Under the pieces are notes generated by a model. It was not told where the DNA came from. It did no database searches and was given only the letters and a program-made list of their open reading frames with translations. This document shows, one piece after another, positions 26,401 through 37,010 of a stretch of DNA of 64,000 nt. How positions within the stretch are numbered: position 1 is the stretch's first letter; every line of letters begins with the position of its first letter. The position numbers and the translations under genes are program-made. This stretch comes from Paragordius varius (lineage: Eukaryota > Nematomorpha). Location of the stretch: assembly GCA_964247055.1 (NCBI GenBank), contig OZ176058.1:2108001-2172000 (forward strand). The letters run 5' to 3'.

Positions 26401-29400
26401 CGTTCCGAAGGCTTACCCTGGCCCGGATTTATATGAATTACGTTTCGCCATTTAGCAAACGTGGCACCATCGCGGGAAAAACGGGCACATCGTTCATTCA
26501 AGTCTTCAAGACCTGCGGTTTGGGTTTCACCCTCTTTGGCCCCCTCACCCTCCAGGGGTCGGACACCCTTATCGACTTTAATGCCAACTTCGATTCCTAT
26601 TGAAATTTAATAGAAAATTTAAAATCAAAAATAGTAATTTCATTCGTAAAAAGATATTTTTTCATCAGAGCTAAGAGATTTTCAATGCTAAGGTAAGTAA
26701 ACTTCAATTTAGAACGAAATATTAAATGAAAATGCAACCTTTTTGAGTCTTTTCCAGTAAAAAAGCAACTTTTTCCTAAATTAACCAATCTCATGTTTAT
26801 AACTACTAAAAGACAAATTTGACAAAAAGTATCAACTTTTGTTTCGACATTAGTTCCTAAAGAAAACCAAAACTTTTTTGTGAAAAAAAGTTTTTAAACG
26901 AGCACATCGTTCATTCAAGTCTTCAAGACCTGCGGTTTGGGTTTCACCCTCTTTGGCCCCCTCACCCTCCAGGGGTCGGACACCCTTATCAACTTTGATG
27001 CCCACTTCGATTCCTGTTAAGAACATTTTTGATTTTGAATAAAAAACATAGTAATTTGTTATAAAAATTTCATTTGTAAAGAAAGCTAAAAAGACATTTT
27101 AAATGGAATATATCAACAGCTAATTACTTCGATATATTACAGTCATGTCTTTATTTTATCAAAAAAATTTTGATTTTGGATATATATCAACAGTAATCAC
27201 CAATTACAGTGAAATATTAAATGAAAATGCAACATTTTTGTGTCTTTTCCAGTAAAAAAAGTTTTTTCTGAAAATAACCAGGATTTCACCCTCTTTGGCC
27301 CCCTCACCCTCCAGGGGTCGGACACCCTTGTCAACTTTAATGCCCACTTCGATTCCTTTAAAAAAATTAAAAAATTTTGATTTTGTAAAAAAAACGATTC
27401 AAAATTTGAATCTCATATATGAGTCAAAGTTTAGATCAAGAATATCAGAATATTAAAGAGCATTTAAATGGTACGGGTAAGTATATCAACTTAAATCACC
27501 AATCGCTGTGAAATATTAAATGAAAATGCAACATTTTTGAGTCTTTTCCAGTAATAAAAAGTTTTTTTTTTAAAATAACCAAGGTTTCACCCTCTTTGGC
27601 CCCCTCACCCTCCAAGGGTCGGACACCCTTGTCAACTTTGATGCCCACTTCGATTCCTGTAGAAAGAACATTTTTGATTTTGGATAAAAAACCTAGTAAT
27701 TTCATTCGTAAAGACATATTATATAAAATTTAACTGATCTAAAATTTGACTCTCATATATGAGTCAAAGTTTAAATCAAGAAAATCAGAATATTAAAGAG
27801 CATTTAAATGGTACGGGTAGTATATCAACTTGATTCACCAATTACTGTGAAATATAAATGAGAAAGCAACATTTTTGAGTCTTTTCCAGTAAAAAAAGTT
27901 TTTTTTGAAATAACCAGGGTTTCACACTCCAAGGGTCGAACACCCTTGTAAACTTTAATTACTGTTAAAAGAACAAAGAAAATTTTTGATTTTAAACTTA
28001 AAAATATCATTCGTAAAGAGATATTTTCATAGCTTTTAAATGGTAAAGTTAAGTATTTCAACTTTATTCACCAATTACAGTGAAATAATAAATGAAAATG
28101 CAACATTTTTGAGTGTTTTCCAGTAAGTACAGCTTTTTCCTGAAATCAATAAAACCATCATGTTTATAACCACTAAAAGACAAATTTGACACAAAAAGTA
28201 TCAACTATTGTTTCGACTTCATCTTACACAAAAACAGAATTTTTTTATGTAACAAAAAGTTTTTTAACACACACTCTTCATTCAGGTCTTTAAAACTGGC
28301 AATTTAAAATTTCAGCCTATATAGCGCCTTCGTTTTCTAAGGGTCGTACACACTTGTCAACTTTAATTTCAATTTCAATTCCTAAAGAAAAATTAAGAAA
28401 AAACTTTTTGATTTTTATTTTTGATAGAAAAAAATGAAAAAATTTGACAAAAAACAGTCAGTGATTACTAAAAGATGGTATTTTTTTTAAAAAAAATCAA
28501 ATTTTAATTGCTAAATTAAGGCATTTCGAACCGAACTTTATTTATTAAATTCATCTATTGAAAACAACAGAAAACTTTCATAATAAGAAACATTTTTATA
28601 AATCATATTAACTTTAACGACTGAAAAACACCCACCGACCCTTATCAACTTTTGAATTCCAATCCAATTTTTTGAGTTTACAGTGGGAATAAAATTGAAA
28701 AATATTCGACCAAAAAACAGAATAAAACTCTCATGAGAAAAAAGCATTTTTAGAAAATAATTAATCATATTGATTAATTTTGCAATAATATCGCCCGCCT
28801 CAACGCAAAATTTTTAAAACTTTTCTAGGATAAAAAAGTTTTAAAATGCTAAAGAAACTTTTAGAGTAATAAAAACTTATTTTTCCAAAAAAACCAATCT
28901 AATTAGCTAAAATGAGACACAAACGGACGTGTCGCGAAATTTAATTTTGAGATTTAAAATATTTGTTTTGAGATTAAAACAGCTGTTTTCGTGATATTTA
29001 AATATATTTATATATATATATATAATATATATTAAATTACATCAAAACAATGTTGTCAAATCAATTTGTTGTTTAATAAAACAAAAAAAACATAAAAAAT
29101 TATATATCATCAACAAAAAAAATTTTCAAAATATGAATCACTAATTATTGATTTTTCGATTACGCAGAAAATAGGAATTTTGAAATAAAGTTGTTGATTA
29201 AACACTTTTTCTTCAAAAAAATAAATATCGAATATTAATCGATATTTCAAAGTCTACTTACTATGTTGTAGAATTTTAACATTACAAAAACTTATTATTT
29301 GGTCTTAACATTAAAAGACCAATAATACTCGGTTAACTTATAATAATTATCAATCTATATTCTTAAGGTCAAAACGTCAATAAATTAAAAAAAATTTAAT

Positions 29401-30243
29401 CACAAAACTCACATATAACTGTCCTTTATATTAAAAGTTTTCAAAATCCAAAAACTTATGGATATAGCACGGAAAAATAATTCTATAAAACCCAAATTTT
29501 AAATACTTTTCAAAAAACCATCTTTTCAAAACGCAATTTTTTAAAAGATGCCTTCTATAAAATATTTATTATAAAACTGAAATGGAAGTTTCTAATATTG
29601 AATACATTTAAAACTTTTCATTTAAAACAAGATAAACTTTATAAAAACAAACATGATACACCATTTACAATTCAAATTCACCCTCGAACAATTCAAATTC
29701 ACCCTTAAAAATATATTATGTGTTTTTTATCTAACATAACTCATCATTACTATGAAATATATTTTTACGACATAGTTTATTTATATCTTTTTTAAACAAA
29801 TCTCATTATTTAAACATATTAAGGAATAGTGGTAATTATAAATCTTAAAAAACACATAATTCATTTTTCGAGGGTGAATTTGAATTGTTCAAGAGTAAAT
29901 TTGAACTGTAAATGGTATATAACATATCTAAAGTATCATAACTACCTAAGCTTTTGATTAGGTCACGGAACAGCTGACCGTTATCGGTTTTTTGATCAAA
30001 CGTTTCCTCAAAGAAAATGATGCCGCCAATGTACTTACCCAGCTCGGGGCTAGCCGTAAAAAACATGTTTCGATACTGTCTACGATTTTCCTCATTATTT
30101 TCAATGTGGATTTCATTGAATTTCTTAGGAACCGAAGTATTACTTTCATCAGCTGCTAAAATACCCTTTCCAGGGGCCACGATTCGCCCAGCAATATCAA
30201 CCAAATGTTTACGTTGTTGTTCATTCAGGGGTGAATTTGCCAT
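15276..30243 (-). CDS. Fructose-bisphosphate aldolase, class I (six exons)
   Basis: Cleaves fructose 1,6-bisphosphate to glyceraldehyde 3-phosphate and dihydroxyacetone phosphate in cytosolic glycolysis. Exons on the minus strand: 30243-29946, 26596-26346, 22911-22828, 21484-21310, 16793-16669, 15449-15276. All junctions are GT-AG and phases agree, giving 368 codons plus stop, the usual class I length. Exon 1 carries [10 protein letters not shown]. Exon 2 has KVDKG and FAKWR, whose lysine corresponds to Lys146 of the vertebrate enzyme. Exon 4 has EGTLLKPNM, with the Schiff-base lysine (Lys229 in vertebrates). Exon 5 has FLSGGQSEE. The C-terminal tyrosine needed for activity is kept (NRAY). 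No internal stop or frameshift was seen, so the gene looks functional. Introns are 1.2-4.5 kb, and four of the five, plus the 3' flank, are filled with echoes of the exon edges. The assigned family is certain; the isoform and species are not. Confidence 0.95.
15540..16570. repeat. Tandem array of MITE A halves in aldolase intron 5
   Basis: The right half of family A (AAAAAGTATGGTTG ... TTTTACGTTTTG, then GTCCGTATAATT and TTTACTGTAATTACAAT) is repeated about six times, ending near 15645, 15795, 15970, 16160, 16400 and 16555. The units carry AAATACATAAATTACTTTAG between them. The spacing is roughly 150-240 bp. The halves are direct repeats, so this is tandem duplication of an inserted element, not repeated insertion. 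Confidence 0.7.
17131..17740 (-). repeat. Echoes of the 5' edge of aldolase exon 5
   Basis: Two clear copies of the first ~60 bp of exon 5 lie in intron 4, at 17131-17192 and 17675-17739. They encode [25 protein letters not shown] sequence as in the true exon at 16793. A third degraded one is near 17573-17602. In the copies the bases before the exon edge read TTAAG, not the CAG of the true acceptor. Confidence 0.8.
17960..21305 (-). repeat. Array of echoes of the 3' edge of aldolase exon 4
   Basis: A unit of about 290 bp is repeated about seven times from 19.1 kb to the exon end at 21310. On the plus strand each unit carries TCTTACCCGCGACAGCAGG or a variant (near 19388, 19965, 20268, 20565, 20842; weak at 19668), which is the exon 4 donor region TCTTACCCGCAACAGCTGGG. 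A longer echo at 19030-19085 copies the middle of exon 4 (CACAGTTATAACCGG, CATGTTTGGTTTAAGC). Older, poorer copies of the same part lie at 18405-18450 and 18712-18755 within ~180-300 bp units from 17.96 kb. The rest of each unit is A/T-rich, with ACACTCTTTTGTAAAAAAAG as a recognisable block. Confidence 0.8.
21543..22107. mobile_element. Tandem MITE family B pieces in aldolase intron 3
   Basis: Left-end motifs begin near 21543, 21723 and 21883 (ATACCATTTACAATTCAAAT and decayed forms), with one shared right end TTGTAAATGGTAT at 22107. This looks like partial tandem duplication of one element. The remainder of the intron, 22110-22827, holds no recognisable feature. Confidence 0.55.
25244..25450. 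mobile_element. Palindromic MITE family H
   Basis: Arms CATGTATGTTTAGAATTGTC and GACAATTCTAAACATACATG, extended by AAACATACGTTTTTA / TAAAAACGTATGTTT, form a hairpin of about 200 bp. It lies in aldolase intron 2, in a (TA)n tract. Confidence 0.65.
25468..25643. mobile_element. Palindromic MITE family D copy
   Basis: The left arm TACAGTAGCGTATGGAGTAA continues to AGATTGTTAGTGCAAAATA; the right arm TATTTTGCACTAACAATCTT continues to TTCACACGCTACT. The partner copy at 53808-53983 is better preserved. It is non-coding and flanked by TA repeats. Confidence 0.75.
26899..28672 (-). repeat. Array of echoes of the 5' edge of aldolase exon 2
   Basis: Copies of the start of exon 2 lie in intron 1, upstream in transcription. 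The nearest, 26899-27014, covers ~110 bp of exon ([11 protein letters not shown] through the [14 protein letters not shown] region). The next two, 27281-27357 and 27582-27658, keep ~70 bp including [13 protein letters not shown]. Then 27917-27960 keeps ~40 bp, 28275-28383 is diverged, and 28621-28672 is barely recognisable. Similarity falls with distance from the exon. Between them the block AATGCAACATTTTTGAGTCT recurs. Confidence 0.88.
29654..29918. mobile_element. MITE family B copy next to aldolase exon 1
   Basis: Begins ATACACCATTTACAATTCAA with two TTCAAATTCACCCT motifs and ends GAACTGTAAATGGTAT. It lies only about 27 bp downstream of the exon 1 donor at 29945. Confidence 0.75.
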
Positions 30244-30349
30244 TTTTTAGGTTAAGTTTAGTGGTTAAAGTTTAGTGTTTGATTGGATGATTGAATCTAA
30301 AATTGATGTTGATTAATATGTTTAGAAAAAAAAGGTAAGATTTAAGAGG

Positions 30350-30390
30350 GTAGTAATAACACAAGGCACTCGTTATCTTTTATATTTAAA
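30350..30390 (-). promoter_or_regulatory. Candidate aldolase core promoter
   Basis: On the minus strand TATAAAAG lies at 30384-30377, about 135 bp upstream of the start codon. That would place a transcription start near 30350 and give a 5' leader of roughly 100 nt. No clear initiator motif was identified; the assignment rests on the TATA sequence and its position. Confidence 0.45.
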
Positions 30391-30752
30391 TATAAGAATG
30401 AAAAATTTAGTTTAATTTTTGCAAAAAGTAATATAATTTTGAAAGTATATTAAAACTTTTTCTTAAGAAATTAGTAAGTAACTCATAAAAAATCCATGTA
30501 AAATAAACTTTAAGGTATAAAAACAATTAAAATATTAATTATAATATGTTTTTTTAAAAAGGATACATGAAGGTTAAAAAACTAACTGTTGAGATGGATG
30601 TCGAATGGTAAATCCTGTTAAAAATGTATGAATGAATTTTTTATCCAAAAGATGTTGCCAATATAAAATAATTTAAACATAAACATAACACAGTGTACAA
30701 AAGGCAAATTATGAAAAATAAATTGATAAAATAGATCTATTCTGTTAAAAAA

Positions 30753-31504
30753 ATGTATCAGGATTATCATGGTGCTTTTGGTTTTGATTCATACAAATGA
30801 ATAAAAAAGTTACATTTTTGTATTAAGGGCTCCATATCAAAAAATGGCAAAATTTGACCACATTATAATATTTTTGATGAAAGATTTGCTTCCATAACTA
30901 CTTATCACATGCAAAATAATATTTTATATGCGGTTCTGAAGGTCCCAAAGTTTTTCCTCTTATAAAGACTAGTTTTTCAAAATAAAAGCATGAATGTTGT
31001 AATTTTGCAATAAATTTACAAATCTATGCTAATTTAAGACGTAAAAATTTATTATTTTAAATAATTAATATTTTTAGAAAAATTCAATTAGCAATGATTT
31101 GTTAAAGCGTACTACCTACTATTTTTAGCTGATAGAAACACTAATAATTTAAAAACACTTAATTGGATAATGCTTAATATTTGAATCGCTCCAGTTAAAA
31201 GTTTCATCGCACTATCCTGGCATTTTTGCGTTTATTTTAAAAGGAGTCGACCGTTTTAGAAGATAAAAAAATTTGGGTATTTCAAAGCCCACAATTAAAA
31301 ATTAAAGTTTTATAGAAATATAGTTGTTTAAATAATTTATTATATATGATATATTTTAATGATATTTTGGGGAAGCATTTAGTTTTCATTAAAAAATATG
31401 CTAGAATTTAACCATTTTTTGATATAGCATTTACTAAAAAAGTGTAAATAACTTTCTTATATCGCTCATAAATCCCAAAAAAAAAACCATAAGATGATAC
31501 ATTT

Positions 31505-31508
<4 letters not shown>
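30753..31508. mobile_element. Large foldback repeat family I
   Basis: The left arm (AAATGTATCAGGATTATCAT) and right arm (AAGATGATACATTTTTTCAT) are inverted partners about 750 bp apart. Inner stretches such as TTTTTGCGTTTATTTTAAAA also look like parts of an inverted repeat. Related sequence with AATGTATCAGGATTA and GACGCAAAAATGTCGAGATT occurs at about 52860-53790. The edges are approximate. Confidence 0.4.
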
Positions 31509-31546
<38 letters not shown>

Positions 31547-31572
31547 GTATATGTATATATATTTTATTAAAT

Positions 31573-32098
31573 ACAACGCACTCATTTTAGTCTTTCTATT
31601 AATATTGGGGTAGACCCCAGAATTGCTTAAAATTAAATATTTTAAAAAAATGGAATAATAGAAATATGCCAGAAGTTTGCGCTATATGACATTAATATAC
31701 CGAAATATAATCAAAAATTTATTCAAAAATACTTGATATTACTTAATCAGAGTAAAACCCCAAGGTAAAAATTTGGGCAGTAACATATGTGCAGAAGCTA
31801 AATATGCCATTTTTTCTGTTTATATCCATGTCAAATGTGGTTTTGATGAAAAAGTAAACTTAATTTTAGGCTAGAATCAAATAAATACGATATTTTGCAA
31901 AAAATATTAAAAAATGGCGTCCGAGTAGTTCGATATGGATCTTTTTTTCCAAAACTCAATATTATTTTGATATTTTGGATTTATATGATTTTTATTAATT
32001 AGGATAGAAGCATACATTTTGGAGCCGTTTCTTCCTGTAGTTTTAAAAATATAACCTAATCTAAGATAATTTGATACCCCAATTCGAATCGAAGTGTA
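31573..32098. mobile_element. Inverted-repeat element family G, second copy
   Basis: Left CGCACTCATTTTAGTC...ATTGGGGTAGACCCC and right TACCCCAATTCGAATCGAAG correspond to the element at 7253-7819. Interior segments also align, for example 'ttattcaaaaatacttgatattactta'. Confidence 0.55.
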
Positions 32099-33780
32099 GA
32101 ATTTAAGCTAAATAATATTAAAGATAGTGTGAGCGTTTATTTTTATAATTAATTATATTTTAAACCTGGATTCTGTGCAAGAATTTGGGTGGTATAGAAA
32201 AATATGCTGATGAAATACACATATTCTCATAAATATACGTATAAGAGTTTTCATGGTGTTTATAATTTTGGCCTTACGAATAATTAGGGTTGTGCATTTA
32301 ACTGCTATTTTAAAAAAGTCCGGTCAGACCCAGTCAGACCATGGTCATGACCACTTTTTAATTAAGTAAATATCAAGCAATGATTGTGAAAGTAATGTTC
32401 GAACGACACTTGCGTTTCACTAATGTCATGTTTTTCTTAAAAGTGTATTATACATTTTTTTGATATTTATTATTTACGAATATTTTCAATCAAAATTAAT
32501 CAAGAATTTTGTTTTCAAATAAATTTTGCCACATTGTGGCCTTCTGAATCTTCAAATACACAGCTTTTATGGATATGTGAAATAAATTTTTTTCATCATT
32601 GAAATATCCAATTATAAAATGTTTTATATTTTATTGGTTCAAATATATGGAATAATTGCATATTTTGCAAAGTGCTTGATTGTTTCGTTTTTCCAAAAAA
32701 CTGGATATGCTTAAATGCTAACGTTATCAGGATGCATGACAATTTTTTATTATTAAATAAGTATATTTAAAAAATTTATATTTGAAAAAATATAATAATA
32801 AACAATAAAATCATTCTATTTTTCTTCCAAAACAATTTACCATTGTTTTAAAAACTGCTGTTTTTTCAAACGACCATGGTCCGAAAATAAATAGTGACTG
32901 ACTTGGTTAGAACAACCGTACGAGTAATTGAAGAAATCGCTTTGTGGTAATTTTCCGACGTCAAAAAATCATAATAGCGCATATTATGATTATTTTGTAT
33001 AATCTTAGTGTGCTTTCTTTCAAAAATTAAAATATACCGCACAAGCAAATTAATATTATTATAGGTTTAAGTTTATACATAGGCTCCGAAAGTCTCAAAT
33101 TTAAAGAAACCCTCCCCCCCCCAATAATGGGCTTATTAAATAAACGGAGAAATCAATTTCGCAATATAAATTTAAATAAATGCTAGATGACATAAAAAAT
33201 TAATGAATATTTGCCTATGAAATTGCATTTTATTGGAGAATACTTCATATCATGATGAAAACACTCCTCAAAATATTCTAGAATCGCTTTCCCTATATAT
33301 TTCGTTGATGTTAAACAATTACCTTGTTTTAAAAAATAGGTTAATTTGCTATTGAATTTTAATAAATTTTTGTACAAAATAATTTTTCACTTAGTCTTGA
33401 ATCAGCATCATAGAAGCTTATTTATACCGGTTCTACGATGCTAGATACTATAAGTAGCCTCAACACAATACTCTCCAAAATTAAAATTTCAAGGCAAAGT
33501 TGCATTTTTTCATTTATAAAAGAGGAATAAATTTGTAAATATACTATATTTTGACTGTAAAATCCAGCAAAATTACTGAAAATATACGGAAAAAACGTAA
33601 AAATATAAATACAGATATAATTTTCTAGAGACAATCATTTTTTATACCCTCTCACTTCGGGAGTTATACACACCCTATATCATTCAAAGTTGTAATAAGC
33701 TTATTAGTGTGTTCATAAGGTCTTGACAGTTTAAAGAGCAGACAATTAGTTTTATACATGACCATTTTGTTCAACTGACA

Positions 33781-34035
33781 TTAGACGACAAACTCACGTA
33801 AGTTGAAATCACCAAAAACTAACGTCCTATATAATATCATTCGGTAATGTCGAATTTGTGCTGGAAAAGAAAAGTGCTGTTCAAAGTTATCGTTTGTTGG
33901 CAAACATATGGTGAATATGTTTATCGATTTGCATGTGAAACATGATAACGATATATTGAAAGTTGTGATTTCATGATAAAAAAAGTATGGGTGCTCTGGT
34001 AGATGAGATACAAATGCGAAGACGATATAGGGCAA
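33781..34035 (-). pseudogene. Possible LINE endonuclease-domain fragment
   Basis: An 84-codon open stretch contains IFTICLPTNDNFEQ followed by RTLVFGDFN. This resembles the ...YLPPN...GDFNLP... spacing of the APE-type endonuclease of non-LTR retrotransposons. Nothing else of such an element (reverse transcriptase) was recognised nearby, so the match is weak and could be chance. Confidence 0.25.
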
Positions 34036-34089
34036 AAAGTATTAAATGATAAATTAACTCAAATCAACAACAATTGGTAGAAGTATAAC

Positions 34090-34385
34090 TTGTGTTATAA
34101 AAAACAAACAGAATATGTCTACGAGCAATAGGAAAGATTCAGAGAATAGGTAAATGGGGACTACACTTGAATGAACACAACAAATTAAAAATTAAAACAT
34201 GTGAAAACCTGCTTAATGGTAGGAAAAGAAATATTTTTTAGCGCATCGAATTGGGGCGGTTGATGAGATGTGGCTTTATTTTGTGAATCCAAACGGGAAA
34301 ATCGTGACTTTCATCTCAAGCCGTTCTATCCACAATATGCTCATTGTCTTGTGGAACTATAATCGTAGTTGAGCACTATAAATTC
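34090..34385 (+). pseudogene. Relic of a mariner-family transposase
   Basis: The plus strand reads RAIGKIQRIGKWGLHLNE, then a segment like KLKIKTCENLLNGRKR, then (after a one-base frame change) LAHRIGAVDEMWLYFVNPNG. This follows the mariner order: helix-turn-helix end, W-x-HELNE-like motif, then RIVTGDEKWI-like motif with the first catalytic Asp (GAVDEMW). Stops and the frame change show it is dead. No inverted repeats were found around it, and the N- and C-terminal parts are not recognisable. Confidence 0.6.
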
Positions 34386-34532
34386 CGTTAAATTTTTAAT
34401 ACACATCACTATCGTGAACAAACTATTAATTTAAATCAGAGGTCTCTACCACGCGGCCCTTTAGGATTCTTTATGCCGCCTGTGAAAAATTTGGAAACAA
34501 TAATTTTCCAAAATATGCTCGCATAAAATTGA

Positions 34533-34818
34533 TACAGTAAAAATTGAAATATATACGGACAAAACGTGAAAATGTAAAGACAAATATTTTTTTCAAAAAG
34601 ACAACCTTACATTTTTAATCTTGATTTTTTTGAATATAAGACATTGTTTTAAACTACAAATTATAATATAGAAATGTAAATTGGTAACACAATCAAATAT
34701 GTATTTTACGATTGTAATTAATAGGAGAAATTAAAGTTTAAAAAGTGTGGTTGTCTTTTTTAAAAAATTTGGTCTTTATATTTTTCATTTTGTCCGTATA
34801 ATTTCAATTTTTACTGTA
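34533..34818. mobile_element. MITE family A copy
   Basis: TACAGTAAAAATTGAAATAT at the left and ATTTCAATTTTTACTGTA at the right. It is well preserved, with the AAAAAGTGTGGTTGTC motif inside. Confidence 0.75.
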
Positions 34819-34836
34819 ATTCTTTAACAAAATTTC

Positions 34837-35196
34837 TTACCATGTCAATTCAATTGGAAAATTGTGTTTGCTTTCCACAAATTTATATTTAAAATCAAAT
34901 AACTTATTTATAAACATATATACAAATTTAAAATGCAATATCCGTTTTTTGAATAAGACCCGTGAAGCCATTTGTGTTGGATCCTGATCTAACCCATGCA
35001 TATAGAAAAAACCGGCACGAGCCAAAAAACATGGCAAAATGATTGCGCTACTGGACAATGAATTCTCAGTTTTATATAGCAGCAAAACTAGTGAAAGACA
35101 CCTTAAAATAGTTTCGATGAGAATTTTACTATAACCACTAAACTTAGCGTCATCTATAATAATACAACTTTGCATTAATGAGTGTAACATATGCAA
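34837..35196 (-). CDS. Unassigned 119-codon open frame
   Basis: The longest open stretch outside the spliced genes, on the minus strand between a MITE A and a foldback MITE C. The translation has normal-looking composition in the middle (PCFLARAGFFYMHGLDQDP) but Phe/Lys-rich ends. LARAGFFY recalls part of a BIR domain, but the Cys/His zinc ligands of that fold are absent. It may be a decayed exon or a chance frame. No splice or promoter support was seen. Confidence 0.15.
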   Translation of the reverse strand: MHMLHSLMQSCIIIDDAKFSGYSKILIETILRCLSLVLLLYKTENSLSSSAIILPCFLARAGFFYMHGLDQDPTQMASRVLFKKRILHFKFVYMFINKLFDFKYKFVESKHNFPIELTW

Positions 35197-35206
35197 ATTT
35201 TATATA

Positions 35207-35440
35207 TACAGTCATGTATCCTATATTTTATCAAAAATTTATTTTTTTTCGTTAAATGGGTATGAATATTTGGTAAAAAATGGAAAAAACAAGAGCTCTA
35301 TGGTAATTCTTATATTTTTTGGATGAAAATGATATTTTTAATACCATAGAGCTCTTGTTTTTTCCATTCTTTAAAAAATATTTATACCCATTTAACGAAA
35401 GAGAATAAATTTTTGATAAAATAAAGGATACATGACTGTA
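35207..35440. mobile_element. Foldback MITE family C copy
   Basis: TACAGTCATGTATCC at the left and GGATACATGACTGTA at the right are exact inverted repeats inside a TA tract, and the whole element folds back. It is the best preserved member in the window. Confidence 0.8.
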
Positions 35441-35793
35441 TATATTTTGCAAATATGATATAATTTTTAGTGAGATTTGCATTGTATTATTTTCATATTT
35501 TTGCATTATGTAAATATAACATATCCACATTAGTTACTCGAAATTTTTTTGTTTCTTTTTTGATATCCTGCAAATTGGGTTCACTTAAAAATAGTATATA
35601 AGGAGTAAAAAACACATAAATATCTTTCAACTTTTACGATTTATACTTTTTACAATGAGAGAAACCCTTGCAGAGCAGACCACTTCAATAATTTCAAAAT
35701 CATTTGAAAAGGCTGGGCGAAGGATTTTCCTGAAAAATCATACAGTTTCTGCATTCATATATTATCTGCGAGATGGTCAAAATGTCTAGAACA

Positions 35794-35832
35794 GGGGTAT
35801 TCAATACACGGCCAGCAGCCCGCGATATGGAA
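35794..35832. mobile_element. hAT-like element terminus (fragment)
   Basis: CAGGGGTATTCAATACACGG followed by CCAGCAGCCCGCG resembles the hAT-type end also seen at 2350-2390 in the opposite orientation. No partner end was recognised. Confidence 0.35.
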
Positions 35833-35921
35833 AAGATTAATACGAAATTTAAATTTTATCAGGCAAATCTGAATAAGTTTTTCCGAATTTTAGCAAAAAA
35901 CTAACAAAAATTGTTTTAAAT

Positions 35922-36196
35922 ATACCATTTACAGTTCAAATTCACCCTTAAACAATTCAAATATTTATTATGGGGATAATTTAACTCATCATTAATATGA
36001 AATATATTTTTACGACGTAGTTTATTATTTTTTCAGCATTATATTAATTTTAAACAGATTTCATATTTTAAAAATATTATAAAATAAAGGTAATTTTTAA
36101 ACTTAAAACACAAATAATTTATTTTAGGGTGAATTTGAATAAAGGTGAATTTGAATTTTACATTTACGAGGGTGAATTTGAAATTGTAAATGGTAT
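35922..36196. mobile_element. MITE family B copy
   Basis: ATACCATTTACAGTTCAAAT at the left and TTGTAAATGGTAT at the right, with CACCCTTAAACAATTCAAAT and GGGTGAATTTGAA motifs inside the ends. Confidence 0.75.
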
Positions 36197-36708
36197 ATAC
36201 AGAATCTTTTCAGTTTTACGTTTGAAATCTAATAAAATATTTTAATGCTTAGTTTGACTCGCTTTTTTGATGTAGAAATGCCGCCTGAAAAGCCATTATT
36301 AAGCTGTAGGATAACATACTGAATTTTATTATTAAGTAATTTTCTTTCAATAATACATGTGTTTGTTACCAAAAAACCGGAAAAAACTTATAAATACACC
36401 CACCTGTCATATTGTAAGGAAAATAAAGGTTTGATAGAGGAGAAAATATTTGTTTCTTTTATTTTTTACGTTTTATTGGTATATAAATCTATTTTATAGG
36501 ATTTAGGTTCTGAGATTTTATGGACTTCTAGGAAAAAACTGAGGTCTGAATGTGTTTATTTTGAAAATCTTTATTCATAACATTTATAAAATTTTACATA
36601 TTATCGATTTTAACAAATTTGAATTAAATTTCAAGTTAAAAGGCTGTCTCACATCTATAGAAGAACATTTACAGTAAAAAGTTGAACTAACTTTAAGTAA
36701 CTAATTAA

Positions 36709-36979
36709 TATACCATTTACAATTCAAATTCAACCTTAAACAATTCAAATTCACCCTAAAATAATTTGTGTTTTCAGGTTAATATAACTTTTATCATTCA
36801 TATGTTATATATCTTTTTAGCATAATTTATTAGTTTTTCAGTATTATATTAATATTAAACAAAATTTCATTTTTTTGAAAATATAAAAAATATAGGTAAT
36901 TTTTAATCTTAAAAAACATATAATTTATCTTTAGGGTGAATTTGAATTGTTCAAGGGTGAATTTGAATATAAATGTTAT
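36709..36979. mobile_element. MITE family B copy
   Basis: ATACCATTTACAATTCAAAT at the left. The right end AATATAAATGTTAT is slightly decayed. Two GGGTGAATTTGAA motifs are retained. Confidence 0.7.
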
Positions 36980-37010
36980 ATATACAATAATTATATTATA
37001 TATTCTTTAT

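Noticed and set aside
29845-29945. Open frame extending aldolase exon 1 past its end
   Set aside because: The extension runs into MITE B sequence; the GTAGT donor at 29945 and the fit to exon 2 place the exon end at 29946.
30017-30250. 77-codon plus-strand frame
   Set aside because: Antisense of aldolase exon 1.
34961-35060. BIR-domain relic suggested by LARAGFFY
   Set aside because: Only eight residues match and the zinc-binding Cys/His residues are missing.
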